The position numbers and the translations under genes are program-made. 64,000 bases of DNA from Candidatus Aegiribacteria sp. MLS_C (GTDB lineage Bacteria; Fermentibacterota; Fermentibacteria; Fermentibacterales; JCC-6): contig LQBI01000030.1 in the NCBI GenBank assembly GCA_002030045.1, positions 1 to 64,000 on the forward strand. Direction: 5' to 3'. The notes beneath the pieces are model-generated. The model searched no databases. It was not told where the DNA came from and worked only from the letters and a program-made list of their open reading frames with translations. Positions 17,144 to 26,999 of the stretch are shown here, piece after piece (the stretch's first letter is position 1; every line of letters begins with the position of its first letter).

Positions 17144-18862
17144 ATGGTTTTTTCCGAACGAAAGGGCTGGGTCCATTTCGTCTACCTGGCAGTGGTCCTC
17201 ATACTCTTCCTGCTCATGGGGGCCAGGCTCTTCTACCTGCAGATCGTGAGAGGCGACTACTACAGGGGCCTCTCAAGCCAGAACCATATCCGGGTCGTGA
17301 TCAAGCCTGCACCGAGGGGTCTCATTAACGACAGGAACGGTGTAGTCCTCGCCGACAGCAGACCATCGTTCATAGTGACCGCGGTTCCCTCGGAGTTCGA
17401 CACCTCCAGAACCGGACCGGCGGCCTCACTCCTCGGCATCACTCCCGAATCCCTGACCGCCATCCTCGAGGAGGCTTCTTCGGTCCCCCACAGACCCGTG
17501 GTGATAAGGGAGAGCATGAGCGTCGAGGAGGTCAGCCCCGTAGCTGAATGCATCTACCGGATCCCGGGTCTGCTCATCGACGTCGCTCCGCTCAGGCGCT
17601 ACCATCGGCCCAGGGACTTCTGCCACATCATCGGCTACGTCGGTCTCGCCGACGATCCGGATTCCTACCGCGGGGAGATAACGGGAAGGACTGGACTGGA
17701 GAGGAGTCTGAACGACATCCTCAAGGGACAGCCGGGCCTTCACCGTGAAGTGGTCGACGCCATGGGCCGGGTGGTGGAGGAGTACCGGGGTACTGAATCC
17801 CAGGAACCACTGCCGGGGGAGAACATAGTCCTCACGATAGATTCGGAGCTTCAGAGAATAGCTGTGGAGGAACTTGACAAGACGGGTCTGGCGGGGGCCG
17901 TGGTGGTGCTGGACTATACCACGGGGGAACTGATCTGCGCAGCCTCCTCCCCCGCCTACGATCCGAACATGTTCTCCAGGGGCATCTCGCTTGCCGAGTG
18001 GAACTCACTGATCGAGGATCCCATGAAACCGCTGTTCTGCAGGGCATGGTCCGCCTCGTACCCTCCGGCTTCCACCTTCAAGCTGGTGACGGCGTACATG
18101 CTTCTCAGGGAGGGCTACGTGGACAGGAACACCATGCCGAACCCCTGCTACGGGTCCTATACCCTTGGCGATACCGAGTTCGGCTGCTGGAGGGCTCACG
18201 GAAGGATAGACATCCTCGATGCGATAGCGCAGTCGTGCGACGTCTACTTCTACAGGACGTGCCAGATGAGCAGCATCGACCAGCTGGCGGAATACGCCGG
18301 ATACTTCGGGCTCGGGTCCAGGCTCGTCGCGCTCCTTCCGGACGAGGGGTCCGGCCTGGTTCCCGACGACGACTACATGGACGCGAGCTACGGTCCCGGC
18401 GGATGGGGGCTTGGAAACCTGCTGAACCTCTCCATCGGACAGGGAGAGCTGCTGGCAACGCCCCTGCAGATGGCGGTGATGACCGGTGTGGTGGCTTCCG
18501 GCGGCGGCATGCCCTCTCCGCATATCCTGATGGGGGCCGGACGGGAAGGGACCGTCATGCCTGAGGACAGGGTCGATCCCGATGCCTTCGAGACAGTCAG
18601 GGAGGGTATGCTTATGACAGTGGAATCCTCCAGCGGCACCCTGCACGGTGCGTTCACAGGCTTCCCCTGGCCGTTCTTCGGAAAGACGGGGACCGCGGAG
18701 TGTCCGGGGAACAACCATGCCATGGTGGTCGGCTTCCTCGAGGAGCCGTCCCCGCTTGTAATATGCGTCGTGCTGGAGCACGGTGAGCACGGAGGTTCCA
18801 TCGCAGGTCCGGTAACTCGCCAGATACTGGAGAAGTACCTGGGGAACGGAGAGCCGGAATGA
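17144..18862 (+). CDS. mrdA: penicillin-binding protein 2, elongation transpeptidase
   Basis: The 572-residue class B PBP has one N-terminal membrane anchor (about 8-30), a dimerisation domain (about 45-215) and a transpeptidase domain. The active Ser is in STFK (PPASTFKLV, about residue 310), the second motif is SCD (IAQSCDVYFYR) and the third is KTGTAE. E. coli PBP2 has SSD at the second motif, so the middle residue is Cys here. It cross-links peptidoglycan together with RodA, whose ATG overlaps its TGA by 4 bases. SD GGAAGG precedes the ATG. Confidence 0.95.
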   Translation: MVFSERKGWVHFVYLAVVLILFLLMGARLFYLQIVRGDYYRGLSSQNHIRVVIKPAPRGLINDRNGVVLADSRPSFIVTAVPSEFDTSRTGPAASLLGITPESLTAILEEASSVPHRPVVIRESMSVEEVSPVAECIYRIPGLLIDVAPLRRYHRPRDFCHIIGYVGLADDPDSYRGEITGRTGLERSLNDILKGQPGLHREVVDAMGRVVEEYRGTESQEPLPGENIVLTIDSELQRIAVEELDKTGLAGAVVVLDYTTGELICAASSPAYDPNMFSRGISLAEWNSLIEDPMKPLFCRAWSASYPPASTFKLVTAYMLLREGYVDRNTMPNPCYGSYTLGDTEFGCWRAHGRIDILDAIAQSCDVYFYRTCQMSSIDQLAEYAGYFGLGSRLVALLPDEGSGLVPDDDYMDASYGPGGWGLGNLLNLSIGQGELLATPLQMAVMTGVVASGGGMPSPHILMGAGREGTVMPEDRVDPDAFETVREGMLMTVESSSGTLHGAFTGFPWPFFGKTGTAECPGNNHAMVVGFLEEPSPLVICVVLEHGEHGGSIAGPVTRQILEKYLGNGEPE

Positions 18863-20058
18863 TAGGGAGGGACCGACCGGATCCTGCACTCCTCCTTTCC
18901 CTGGCGGTCCTTCTTGCCATAGGGCTCGCCACCATCTACTCCGCAGCCGTGGTCGTGCCGGAGACCGGGCTCTTCGGAAGACAGCTGATCTGGACGGGGA
19001 TCGGAGCAGCCTTCTTCCTTTTCGGGACCATGGTCTCATTCAGGAGGCTGGAGGAGCTGTCCCCGCTGCTCTACGGTGTCGCATGCGGTATGCTTCTCCT
19101 GACGCTATTCGCAGGCCGGGGGCCGGCGGACAGGTGGCTTGTACTGGGACCCGTCCACGTACAGTCATCCGAAGTGGCCAAGGCGGGAGTGATACTGATG
19201 ACGGCCTGGTGGCTGTCGTCACTCAAGGTCAGGCCGCGGCGCTACGGAGAGGTGCTTGTATTCCTTACGGTTCTTCCGAGCGTACTGCTGACCGCGATCC
19301 AGCCCGACCTGGGGACAGCAATATCCATGCTGCTCATAGTGCTGGCCATGTTCGTATGGGCCGGTTACGGAATGGGCTGGATACTGCTGCTGGTCAGTCC
19401 CGTGCTGGCCGCGGTATCCTCGCTGCATTTCGTGTACTGGATGCTCTTCACGGGAGTAGTGGCCCTGGTACTGTACCACAGGAAGTACTCGCTCCCGGTA
19501 TGGATAATCGTCATAGGAGGGAATTCCCTGGTAGCGGCGCTGACACCTACCGCCTGGAATATGCTTGAACCCTACCAGCAGTCGAGGCTGATAACCTTCC
19601 TGAACCCCGCCAGCGATCCCCACGGATCGGGCTGGAACATCATACAGTCCGAGGTCGCGGTCGGTTCGGGGGGTTTCACCGGACAGGGCTACCTCCAGGG
19701 GGCCCAGAAGGAGCTTGCCTTCCTGCCGGCCAGGCATACCGACTTCGTGTTCTCCGTGTGGGCGGAGGAGATGGGTTTCATCGGCTGTATCGCAATGCTG
19801 ACCGCCTTCTTCCTGCTCTTCTGGAGGACCGTGGTGGCAGCCAGGAAGTCCGTGAACCCCTTCAACTCGCTGGTGACCGCGGGAGTAGCGGCCTACATAG
19901 GCATCCATGTGTTCGTCAACGTCGGGATGACCATCGGAATAATGCCGGTGACCGGACTTCCCCTGCCTCTCATCAGCTACGGCGGCAGCCAGATGGCAGT
20001 CGTGCTCTTCCTGCTCGGGCTGGTGACCAACGCAGGCATGTACTGGCGGGAGGTCTGA
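18859..20058 (+). CDS. mrdB: SEDS peptidoglycan polymerase RodA
   Basis: The 399-residue integral membrane glycosyltransferase has about ten helices and the SEDS signatures QPDLGTA (about residue 149) and a C-terminal PLPLISYGGSQ. It polymerises lipid II for the elongasome with PBP2, with which it overlaps by 4 bases. Family length is about 370-400. Confidence 0.95.
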   Translation: MIGRDRPDPALLLSLAVLLAIGLATIYSAAVVVPETGLFGRQLIWTGIGAAFFLFGTMVSFRRLEELSPLLYGVACGMLLLTLFAGRGPADRWLVLGPVHVQSSEVAKAGVILMTAWWLSSLKVRPRRYGEVLVFLTVLPSVLLTAIQPDLGTAISMLLIVLAMFVWAGYGMGWILLLVSPVLAAVSSLHFVYWMLFTGVVALVLYHRKYSLPVWIIVIGGNSLVAALTPTAWNMLEPYQQSRLITFLNPASDPHGSGWNIIQSEVAVGSGGFTGQGYLQGAQKELAFLPARHTDFVFSVWAEEMGFIGCIAMLTAFFLLFWRTVVAARKSVNPFNSLVTAGVAAYIGIHVFVNVGMTIGIMPVTGLPLPLISYGGSQMAVVLFLLGLVTNAGMYWREV

Positions 20059-20138
20059 GCCCTTCCCTCCGGGTGTGACAGCGTAGCCGCACCGCCTTAG
20101 ATTAGACAGTCACAGACGATACCATGGAGGTAATACCG

Positions 20139-20969
20139 ATGCATCCAGTCCTTTTCAGGATCGGCTCTCTGCCCGTAAACACTTATGGCCTCGCCCTGGC
20201 CGTCTCTTTCGTCCTGGGACTGATGCTGGCGGCAAGACGGAGCGTTCCCGTAGGGATAGCGAAAAGCGACATCTACGACCTGGGGATAAGGGTGATGATA
20301 GCGGCCGTAGTCGGTTCCAGGCTTTTCTACGTCTTCACCCACGTTCAGGACTTCCAGGACAACTGGCTGGACGCAGTGGCCATCTGGAAGGGACTCTACG
20401 GACTCAGCATGCTGGGAGGAGTGATACTCGCACTGATAGTAGGGTTCTATACGATCGCAAGGAAGAAGATGCCCGTCTGGAGACTTGCGGACGCGGTCAT
20501 ACCAGCCTTCGCCCTGGGGATCTTCATAACGAGGATCGGTTGCTTCTTCAATGGATGCTGCTTCGGGTCCGAGACCGCGTGCTCCCTCGGTGTTTCCTTC
20601 CCTGACTGGGCCATGGCCTACAGCGATACCGGGATTCCGGTCGGGGCCCACATACACCCGACCCAGCTATACAGCTCGTTGGCAGGCCTGTACATTCTGC
20701 TGGTCCTCCTCTGGGCCGACCGCAGGAAGCACTTCCCGGGAATGATCTTCTCCCTGTTCATGGGTCTTTACGGAGTAACCAGGTTCGGAATAGAGGAGTT
20801 CAGGTACTTCGACCACCGGCCGAACGAACTCTTCGGATACAGCTGGGTGGCTGGCAGGCCCGGTGTGACGGACAACCAGGTCATCAGTCTGCTGATGTTT
20901 GCAGCCGCCATCGTTCTCGGCGTATGGCTCCTCTCGAGATACCGGAGAATCTCCTCTCGCTCTTCCTGA
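20139..20969 (+). CDS. lgt: prolipoprotein diacylglyceryl transferase
   Basis: The 276-residue inner-membrane enzyme transfers diacylglycerol to the lipobox Cys. It has about seven helices, the LYGLSMLGGV loop, the signature RIGCFFNGCCFG (about residue 134) and HPTQLYSSL. The ATG at 20139 is preferred to the one at 20124 because GGAGG lies nine bases before it and it gives the usual MHPVLFRIG start. The following comF gene begins 46 bases inside its end. Confidence 0.94.
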   Translation: MHPVLFRIGSLPVNTYGLALAVSFVLGLMLAARRSVPVGIAKSDIYDLGIRVMIAAVVGSRLFYVFTHVQDFQDNWLDAVAIWKGLYGLSMLGGVILALIVGFYTIARKKMPVWRLADAVIPAFALGIFITRIGCFFNGCCFGSETACSLGVSFPDWAMAYSDTGIPVGAHIHPTQLYSSLAGLYILLVLLWADRRKHFPGMIFSLFMGLYGVTRFGIEEFRYFDHRPNELFGYSWVAGRPGVTDNQVISLLMFAAAIVLGVWLLSRYRRISSRSS

Positions 20970-21676
20970 AAAGGTCCTGTCCCGTCTGCGGAGGGGAACG
21001 GGATCCGGGAGAGACGTTCTGCGAATGGTGCTCCCTCAGGCTGGATCCCTGCTCCAGCCTTCACCGGAGCATAGACGGCAGGCGCATACCGCCTCCCGTT
21101 ACCGGGAACCCGAAGAATGATTACGACACGTACGGTATTCCGGTCTATTCTGCCGTACTCTTCGCCGGGCTGCCGGGCGAACTGATCAGGAGGCTCAAGT
21201 TCGGCGGTGAGAGGCACCTGGCCTCGGCAGCGGCGAAGACCATACGCTCCTTCTCGCCGGTACTTCCCGGGCCGGGCCATCTTCTGGTCCCCGTACCTGT
21301 GTCCAGGCGGAGGAAGCGCGAACGGGGGTACGACCAGGCCCTTCTCATAGGAAGGGCAGTCGCCCGTCTTACTGGATGCCGTCTCCTTCGGGCACTCTCC
21401 AGGGACCACGGTCCCTCCCAGGTCGGACTGTCCAACGAGCAGAGAAGGGACAACGTGAGGGGGGTCTTCCATGTCTCCGGGAGGAGAAGGGTCCCGCCGG
21501 GCGGCACGGTCTGTCTGCTGGACGACGTCGCCACCACCTTCAGCACCATTCACAACGCTGCCGGAGCGCTCCTCGAGAACGGCGCAGGGGTGGTCTACGG
21601 ACTCACCCTGGCCTACCGCAGGAAGGCGGCGGGTAGTATTATTCGAAATGAGTTAACCATCAGGACAGGGGGTTGA
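20924..21676 (+). CDS. comF: ComF-family phosphoribosyltransferase-like protein
   Basis: The 250-residue protein has an N-terminal zinc ribbon (CPVCGG and CEWC, about residues 19-35), the motif VPVSRRRKRERGYDQA (about 124) and a PRPP loop (VCLLDDVATTFST, about 197). ComF/GntX proteins are linked to DNA uptake or to DNA handling; biochemical role is unsettled. It overlaps lgt by 46 bases with no obvious SD, which suggests translational coupling. Confidence 0.88.
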   Translation: MAPLEIPENLLSLFLKRSCPVCGGERDPGETFCEWCSLRLDPCSSLHRSIDGRRIPPPVTGNPKNDYDTYGIPVYSAVLFAGLPGELIRRLKFGGERHLASAAAKTIRSFSPVLPGPGHLLVPVPVSRRRKRERGYDQALLIGRAVARLTGCRLLRALSRDHGPSQVGLSNEQRRDNVRGVFHVSGRRRVPPGGTVCLLDDVATTFSTIHNAAGALLENGAGVVYGLTLAYRRKAAGSIIRNELTIRTGG

Positions 21677-21677
21677 A

Positions 21678-22787
21678 GTGGCAGAGGAGCTAAGCTTCAG
21701 CGTAAGGGACATTCCGGCATGTGCGAGGTACGCTTTCAGCGCCAGGAAGATATGGGTCTACTTCAAGACCCTTTTACTGGCCTGGTTGATCTGGGACATA
21801 TTCGTATACCTGGGCTTCTTCGCCGCCGGATGCGACATGGCCGCCAGGTGGGACCAGTCCCGGCTGCTTCCGCTGCCCGGTTCCCTCTTCTGGGTGGACC
21901 CGGTGCCCGTGATACTCCTGGTAGTGGGGGCGGTCCTGATCGTCCACGTACTGATGCGCGGTTCCATGATGGTGTCCAGCCTGACCTTCCAGCAGATGCG
22001 GGGTGACAGCTTCTTCTCCGGTTCCGACGCCGCAGCCTTCGCCAGGAGACACTCCGCGCCCCTGGTAGCCATCCCCATGATGCTGCTGGTCACCCTCGCC
22101 CTGTTCCTCATGACCGGCATCATCGCAGGCCTCGTTTCCAGGATACCGGCTGTCGGCCCCGTCATCGCGGCGCTGTTCTCTGTACCCATGTGGGGGACCA
22201 TGCTCCTCGGGCTGCTGACCGCGGCAGGTCTTCTGCTGTCGCTGGACCTTGTACCTTCCGTTGTGGCAACTACCCGTGGAGATACCTTCGAGGCCATCTT
22301 CGAGGTCTTTTCGACCCTGACCTCGCAGTCATGGAGACTTCTCCTCTACATTCTCGTGGCCGCTATAGTCATTGTACTCTCGACGGCCCTGTTCCTTGCC
22401 GCATCATCGATTGCGTTAACATTATTGGCCATCGCTTTCGGACTGGGCTCGAACGAGGGCGGTCTTGTCTCCTCGATGGCCGCGGGCCCTCAGTTCCTTG
22501 CGCCGGAGATACTGCCATACTTCTCCGGTCTGCTCAACCCGGGCCAGACCGGGGGACAGGTCTGGACCGGAGCGGCCGGCCTGGTCGCTTCCGTATCCGG
22601 CACCGCCGTACTGCTGCTGGTGCTGTCCTATTTCCTGTCGGGATGGTCCGCCGCATGGACCATCATCTATACGGTCCTCAAGTACAGGAAGGACGGCGAG
22701 AACCTGCTGGAGAGGGCTGACATGGAGGAGCAGAGGGAGTTCGACCGGATGTACGGGGAATCCGGTCCCGGACAATCCTCCGAATGA
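21678..22787 (+). CDS. hypothetical polytopic membrane protein
   Basis: The 369-residue protein has about six to seven hydrophobic helices (for example near residues 30-50, 80-98, 130-150, 155-190 and 225-260) and a charged cytosolic C-terminus. I do not recognise a family with certainty; the spacing resembles DUF4013/glycerophosphoryl-type membrane domains but that is a guess. GTG start with AGGGGG as SD. The stop overlaps the dnaE ATG by 4 bases. Confidence 0.7.
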   Translation: MAEELSFSVRDIPACARYAFSARKIWVYFKTLLLAWLIWDIFVYLGFFAAGCDMAARWDQSRLLPLPGSLFWVDPVPVILLVVGAVLIVHVLMRGSMMVSSLTFQQMRGDSFFSGSDAAAFARRHSAPLVAIPMMLLVTLALFLMTGIIAGLVSRIPAVGPVIAALFSVPMWGTMLLGLLTAAGLLLSLDLVPSVVATTRGDTFEAIFEVFSTLTSQSWRLLLYILVAAIVIVLSTALFLAASSIALTLLAIAFGLGSNEGGLVSSMAAGPQFLAPEILPYFSGLLNPGQTGGQVWTGAAGLVASVSGTAVLLLVLSYFLSGWSAAWTIIYTVLKYRKDGENLLERADMEEQREFDRMYGESGPGQSSE

Positions 22788-25700
22788 ACCAGAGAGTGGA
22801 TTTCGTACACCTGCACCTTCACTCCGAGTACAGTCTCCTCGACGGGGCCATCAGGTTCGACAGGCTGGCTTCCTACCTGAAGGAGAACGGCATGGGAGCC
22901 GTTGCCGTAACGGACCATGGAAGTCTTTTCGGAGCGGTTCAGTTCTTCGAGAAGATGGAGGAGAACGGTATACGCCCCATACTGGGCATGGAGGCGTACA
23001 TCGCATTCCCCTCGATGAGCGAGAGGACCAGCAGCGGCAGCAGGTACCATCTCACACTGCTGGCAATGAACGAGACAGGGTACAGGAACCTCTCCCGTCT
23101 CTCCTCCGCAGGCTATATCGACGGATTCTACTACAAGCCCAGGATAGACAGGGAGATACTGGCCAGGTACAGCGAAGGACTCATGATAGGTTCCGCCTGC
23201 CTTCAGGGCGAGGTCGCTCAGCACCTTCTCTCCGGAAGGAAGAGGAAAGCGGTGGAGGCGGTGAGGTTCTATCAGGACCTGGTGGGCAGGGACAACTTCT
23301 TCATCGAGCTGATGGACCACGGGCTCAACGACGAGAGGACCCTGCTTCCAAGGCTCGCCGAGCTTGCGGCGGAGACCGGTGCCCCGGTGGCAGCCACAAA
23401 CGATGCCCATTACCTTCTCAGGGAAGACCACGAGGCACACGAGGCGCTGCTCTGCCTGCAGACCGGAAGGACCCTTGACGATCCCGGCAGGATGAGGTTC
23501 GAGACGCCGGAATTCTACGTCAAGACCCCGCTGGAGATGGAGAGGCTCTTCTCCTGGATCCCGGAGGCGATCACCAACACCGTGAGACTGGCGGAGAAGT
23601 GCGAGTTCGAGTTAACGCAGGGCAGTTTCCTCCTTCCGGAGTTCCCTCTCCCGGAGGGGGAGGGGGACATGCAGCGCTACCTGACGAAACTCACCCGGGA
23701 GGGTCTGAAGCGGAGGCTCGGCAGGGAACCTGACGCTTCCGAATCCGCCAGGATCGATCACGAACTCCGCATAATAGACGACATGGGTTTTCCCGGTTAT
23801 TTCCTCATAGTCTCGGAGATAATGCGATGGGCAAGGTCCCGGAACATACCGGTGGGACCCGGAAGGGGTTCGGCCGCGGGAAGCCTGGTATCCTACGCCG
23901 TTGACATAACCGACATCAATCCCCTGCAGTACGACCTGAGCTTCGAGAGGTTCCTCAATCCGGCGAGGAAGGAGATGCCGGACATAGACCTGGACGTATG
24001 CTGCGAGAGGCGGGGGGAGATAATAGAGCACATCATCGAGATGTACGGCAGGGAGAACGTCTGCCAGCTGATCACCTTCAGCAGGATAAAGAACAGGTCC
24101 GTCGTCCGGGACGTCGCCAGGGTCATGGGTCTGAGCGTTGCGGAGGGGGACGAACTCGCAAGGCTCGTTGCCTCCGCTCCCGATCCCGACGCTCCGCTGC
24201 CCGAAGTGGTCCGGTCAGTCCCCGAGCTGTCCAGGAGGGTCAGGGAGGAGGAGAGTATCGCCAGGCTCTTCGATTACGGCTACACTCTGGAGAACCTGGC
24301 CAGGCACTCGGGTGTTCACGCAGCCGGCGTTATCATAGCCCCAGGCAATCTCAGGGACTACGTGCCCCTGTATTCGTCACGGGAGGGAATAACGACCCAG
24401 TACGAGAAGAAGAGCGCCGAGAAGATCGGGCTCCTGAAGCTGGACCTTCTCGGACTCCGGAACGTCACAATAATACACAGGGCGCAGGAGCTGGCAAGGA
24501 GAAAATACCCGGACCTGGAGGTCACGAAGCTGCCCTTCGACGACCGGGAGACGCTGGAACTGGTCGGCAGGGGGGAGACCGCCGGCGTGTTCCAGCTGGA
24601 GAGTTCCGGCATGAGGGACGCTCTCAGGAAGATCGACGTGAGCAGCTTCGACGACATAATAGCGGCCGTAGCGATATTCAGGCCAGGGTCCATGGACATG
24701 ATCGACCTGTACGCGCAGAACAAGCAGGGAGTGATGTCGGGGGATCCGGACTTCAGGATCAGCTATATCCATCCCGACCTGGAGGAGGTTCTATCGCCCA
24801 CCTATGGCGTGATCATCTACCAGGAGCAGGTCATGAGGATCGCCAACCTCCTTGCCGGGATGTCCATGGCCGAAGCCGACACCCTGCGAAGGGCCATGTC
24901 AAGGAAGAACCCCGAAACCATGGCGCAGATGAGGGACAAGTTCATATCCGGAGCCGTGGACAGGGGCGTCGACAGGAGGACGGCTGCAGGCGTCTTCGAC
25001 CTGATAGAGAAGTTCGCCGGATACGGCTTCAACAAGTCCCACGCCGTCTGCTACGCCGCCCTGGCCTACTGGACGGCGTGGCTCAAGGTGCATTACCCGG
25101 CGGAGTTCCTGGCGGCATGCCTTACCAGCGAGATCGGCAGGATCGACCGCATAACCAGGGTGATCGACGAATGCAACAGGATCGGAGTTACCGTTAACAG
25201 ACCATCAGTTAACAGGAGCGGCGTCTCCTTCGAAGTGGACGATGACGGTTCGATAGTCTACGCGCTCTCCGCCATCAAGAACGTTGGGGAGGGACCGTCC
25301 GTCTCGATAGTCGAGGAACGTCTCGGCAAAGGCGAATACGCAAACATGTTCGATTTCTGCACACGACTGGAGAGCGGGGCCGTCAACAGGAAGACACTGG
25401 AATCGCTGATAGGCGCCGGGGCCATGGACTGCTTTGGCGTTAACAGGTCTTCGCTCCTTGCGTCCATTGACCAGGCGATGAGTTACGGTACAGCCGCAAG
25501 GAGGCACCTGGAAGCCGGGCAGATGTCCCTGTTCGGAGCGGGAGGGGTCGAGGACGAAGGGTCCCTTGAGACGGAACCGGACGTCGATGATCTGGAGGAG
25601 ATGCCCATGGCGGAGCGATGCGCCCTGGAGAAGTCACTCCTCGGATTCTACATGACCGGGCATCCGCTCGAGCTGTACGCCGACGAGATGGAGAGCTTCT

Positions 25701-26251
25701 CGACCGATCCCGTTGAGACCGCCCACCTGAGCGCGAAGACGGTGGTGACGACAGCGGGAATGGTGATGGAGAAGAAGGTCGTTCCCACGAGGAGGGGGAA
25801 CATCGCATTCGTCACGGTGGAGGGAAGGACGGGAAACGGTGAGGTAGTCGTGTTCAACGATGCCCTGGAGAAGTACGGCGACCTGCTGGAGCCGGGGAAG
25901 CTTGTCCTGATGGACGGGGAGGTGTCCAGGAGGAAGGGGGACAGCAGGTTCAGCGCCAGGAGGGTGTATCCCCTGGAGGATATACGATCCAGACTGCAGG
26001 CCGGCATAACCATCAGGATCGACGGTGGAAGGCCCGACATGGGATCCCTGCAGAAGGCCGTGGAGTTCATGCGGGAGAGCGCCGGCAGCGGTGAGGTGTG
26101 CGTGGATATCAGGCACAGGTCCGGGTGGAGGGTGAGGGGACTGTCCAGGTCCCTGAAGGTCAATCCGGACAGGACGCTCTTGGAAAAACTCAGGAAGCTT
26201 CTGGGCAGGGATTCCGTGGTCCTTTCCAGAGGAAGGGGGCCAAGATTATGA
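22784..26251 (+). CDS. dnaE: DNA polymerase III alpha subunit
   Basis: The 1155-residue replicative polymerase has an N-terminal PHP domain (HLHLHSEYSLLDGA, VTDHGSLFG, TNDAHYL), the Pol3 active site (PDIDLDVCCERRGE, about residue 400), a helix-hairpin-helix region and a C-terminal OB fold (about 985-1070). The metal-binding residues of the PHP domain look intact, unlike E. coli, so PHP proofreading is possible. It overlaps both neighbours by 4 bases (ATGA). Length is normal for DnaE1. Confidence 0.97.
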   Translation: MNQRVDFVHLHLHSEYSLLDGAIRFDRLASYLKENGMGAVAVTDHGSLFGAVQFFEKMEENGIRPILGMEAYIAFPSMSERTSSGSRYHLTLLAMNETGYRNLSRLSSAGYIDGFYYKPRIDREILARYSEGLMIGSACLQGEVAQHLLSGRKRKAVEAVRFYQDLVGRDNFFIELMDHGLNDERTLLPRLAELAAETGAPVAATNDAHYLLREDHEAHEALLCLQTGRTLDDPGRMRFETPEFYVKTPLEMERLFSWIPEAITNTVRLAEKCEFELTQGSFLLPEFPLPEGEGDMQRYLTKLTREGLKRRLGREPDASESARIDHELRIIDDMGFPGYFLIVSEIMRWARSRNIPVGPGRGSAAGSLVSYAVDITDINPLQYDLSFERFLNPARKEMPDIDLDVCCERRGEIIEHIIEMYGRENVCQLITFSRIKNRSVVRDVARVMGLSVAEGDELARLVASAPDPDAPLPEVVRSVPELSRRVREEESIARLFDYGYTLENLARHSGVHAAGVIIAPGNLRDYVPLYSSREGITTQYEKKSAEKIGLLKLDLLGLRNVTIIHRAQELARRKYPDLEVTKLPFDDRETLELVGRGETAGVFQLESSGMRDALRKIDVSSFDDIIAAVAIFRPGSMDMIDLYAQNKQGVMSGDPDFRISYIHPDLEEVLSPTYGVIIYQEQVMRIANLLAGMSMAEADTLRRAMSRKNPETMAQMRDKFISGAVDRGVDRRTAAGVFDLIEKFAGYGFNKSHAVCYAALAYWTAWLKVHYPAEFLAACLTSEIGRIDRITRVIDECNRIGVTVNRPSVNRSGVSFEVDDDGSIVYALSAIKNVGEGPSVSIVEERLGKGEYANMFDFCTRLESGAVNRKTLESLIGAGAMDCFGVNRSSLLASIDQAMSYGTAARRHLEAGQMSLFGAGGVEDEGSLETEPDVDDLEEMPMAERCALEKSLLGFYMTGHPLELYADEMESFSTDPVETAHLSAKTVVTTAGMVMEKKVVPTRRGNIAFVTVEGRTGNGEVVVFNDALEKYGDLLEPGKLVLMDGEVSRRKGDSRFSARRVYPLEDIRSRLQAGITIRIDGGRPDMGSLQKAVEFMRESAGSGEVCVDIRHRSGWRVRGLSRSLKVNPDRTLLEKLRKLLGRDSVVLSRGRGPRL

Positions 26252-26970
26252 GGCGGATCAGGTTCCTGGCTGGTGCTCTTCTCCTTTTCCTGTGCTCCGG
26301 CGGTGTCTCGGGGGAGCTGATGAGGCTGGTCAGGGAGCCAACCGCCGGAATAGTGGCTCCGGGCACCTACCATTTCTCGATGAACACCTTTCCCAGCGAC
26401 GGGCTCCGGTTCTCCCTCACCGCCGGGATCTTCTCGAGGTTCGCAGCAGGTCTCGGCTACGGCGGCTGGAACGTCATAGGCATGGACAGGGCCAGCTGGT
26501 TCGACCACCTGTACATAAAGGCACGCTTCAGGCTGATCGACGAGACGGGTTCCTTTCCCGGAGTACTCCTGGGGTTCGACAACGAGCCCGAGGCCCCGAG
26601 GTCAGGCGCCACCTACAGCAGGGAAGCAAGGGACCTCTACCTGGTGTTCAGCAAGAACTTCAACTCGATAGGCGGTGACATGGCCTTTCATTTCGGCCTC
26701 AGCGCCGACGTGAGGAGACTGGTCCACGCCGGAGTCTGGACCGGTATGGACAAGTCGCTTCCCGGAGGGTTCGGACTTGTGCTGGAGTACGACTTTGCGA
26801 CCGACGAGGACGATTCGGTGCGTTTCGACAACAACGGCGGGTTCCTGAGCGGGGAGGTCTACTGGGAGAGCTTCGGCCAGGTCAGGATATCGCTTCAGTT
26901 CATCGATATCTTCGAGACCGGCGGCGAGAGCTACCGGGCGCTCGGAGTCGATTTTCTCGGACTCCTCTGA
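26248..26970 (+). CDS. secreted/outer-membrane hypothetical protein
   Basis: The 240-residue precursor has a Sec signal peptide (FLAGALLLFLCSGGVSG, cleavage near residue 22) and alternating beta-strand patterns throughout, consistent with a small beta-barrel. I recognise no family. The ATG overlaps the dnaE stop by 4 bases and the downstream aminopeptidase frame touches its end. A start inside dnaE at 26098 is possible but would hide the signal peptide. Confidence 0.72.
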   Translation: MRRIRFLAGALLLFLCSGGVSGELMRLVREPTAGIVAPGTYHFSMNTFPSDGLRFSLTAGIFSRFAAGLGYGGWNVIGMDRASWFDHLYIKARFRLIDETGSFPGVLLGFDNEPEAPRSGATYSREARDLYLVFSKNFNSIGGDMAFHFGLSADVRRLVHAGVWTGMDKSLPGGFGLVLEYDFATDEDDSVRFDNNGGFLSGEVYWESFGQVRISLQFIDIFETGGESYRALGVDFLGLL

Positions 26971-26999
26971 TGGAGGGTCCTCGAGGGGAGATGACGGGG

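Noticed and set aside
25190-25450. Repeated GTTAACAG words in dnaE
   Set aside because: They encode Val-Asn-Arg or similar in frame and have no regular spacing; codon-driven coincidence.
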